A stretch of 34,731 nt of DNA from Bifidobacteriaceae bacterium (GTDB lineage: Bacteria > Actinomycetota > Actinomycetes > Actinomycetales > WQXJ01). Under the pieces are notes generated by a model. The model searched no databases. It saw nothing but the letters and a program-made list of their open reading frames with translations, and was not told where the DNA came from. Every line of letters begins with the position of its first letter. The first letter of the stretch is position 1. Position numbers and translations under genes: made by a program. The stretch lies in contig JAISSX010000072.1 of the NCBI GenBank assembly GCA_031272885.1, forward strand, positions 1 through 34,731, given 5' to 3'. Below are positions 34,506 through 34,731 of the stretch, in pieces.

Positions 34506-34695
34506 GTTACCGGGGACGGTTCCATGTGACACGGGTGACAGCGTTACGGGGTTACCTGGGACGGTTCGGGGTTGCGGGGTTACAGGGGACGGCTCCGGGG
34601 GTTACAGGGGACGGTTCGAGGTTGCGGGGTTACAGGGGACGGTTCCGGGGGTTACAGGGGACGGTTCGAGGTTGCGGGGTTACAGGGGACGGTTC
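34506..34695 (+). repeat. Seven copies of GTTACAGGGGACGGTTC, mostly in 50-bp units
   Basis: Copies start at 34506, 34551, 34579, 34601, 34629, 34651 and 34679. From 34579 the spacings alternate 28 and 22 bp, forming a 50-bp tandem unit (GTTGCGGGG at 34571, 34621 and 34671). The first two copies are diverged. Confidence 0.9.
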
Positions 34696-34698
34696 CGT

Positions 34699-34731
34699 GT
34701 AACATGTTGCAGTAGCACTGCTACATGTTAC
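34699..34731. repeat. Inverted repeat at the window end
   Basis: Arms 34699-34712 and 34718-34731 pair with one mismatch around a TAGCA loop, starting GTAACATG. It adjoins the last tandem repeat copy. The structure may continue past the window. Confidence 0.8.

Noticed and set aside
34436..34702. 88-codon plus-strand frame over the terminal repeats
   Set aside because: It is a translation of the tandem GGGGACGGTTC repeat; the family-typical nnr start and its ribosome-binding site lie on the other strand.

Overview
The window is about 34.7 kb of GC-rich DNA from an actinobacterium (Actinomycetota). The evidence is the GC-rich codon use, frequent GTG starts, an actinobacterial-type GuaB3 paralogue beside guaB, a bifunctional nnr upstream of alr and the t6A genes, and many genes whose start codon lies only 6-8 nt after a TAnnnT -10 box, which implies leaderless transcription. 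The pta-ackA pair indicates acetate/acetyl-phosphate metabolism and probably a fermentative life. I cannot place it below the phylum with confidence. No rRNA, tRNA, intact insertion sequence or CRISPR array was seen.

Layout. (1) 1-5030: guaA on the minus strand, divergent from pta-ackA. (2) 5064-11617: a minus-strand unit read TetR regulator, ABC ATPase, ABC-2 permease, then a very large alpha-solenoid protein of unknown function; the TetR promoter carries two identical-core palindromic operators. (3) About 11655-13000: a 1.3-kb non-coding repeat island with several families of short phased repeats, two of them arranged as opposed arms. (4) 13005-19421: a short DUF1992 protein, a phosphoesterase-exonuclease pair, guaB3 and guaB tail to tail, an MFS transporter, and groES under a CIRCE-controlled promoter. 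(5) 19599-21577: a secreted GH15-like glycosidase and a polysaccharide deacetylase, translationally coupled. (6) 21623-23152: an SDR oxidoreductase followed by a bacterial homologue of the eukaryotic sigma-1 receptor / ERG2 sterol isomerase family, the most unusual coding content here. (7) 23189-27003: a THUMP-like methyltransferase coupled to a YbdK-type carboxylate-amine ligase, and a convergent mannitol dehydrogenase. (8) 27143-34433: the nnr-alr-tsaE-tsaB-rimI-tsaD envelope/t6A cluster, interrupted by an EamA transporter and by an oppositely oriented metallo-beta-lactamase-fold hydrolase. (9) 34506-34731: short tandem repeats ending in a hairpin at the window edge.

How the genes work together. 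guaB and guaA make GMP; pta and ackA interconvert acetyl-CoA and acetate with ATP yield; alr supplies D-alanine for peptidoglycan; tsaB, tsaD and tsaE make the t6A tRNA modification, with rimI as the usual neighbour; nnr repairs damaged NAD(P)H. The accessory content (exporter with solenoid protein, sigma-1/ERG2-like pair, GH15-deacetylase pair, repeat island) sits between these conserved blocks.
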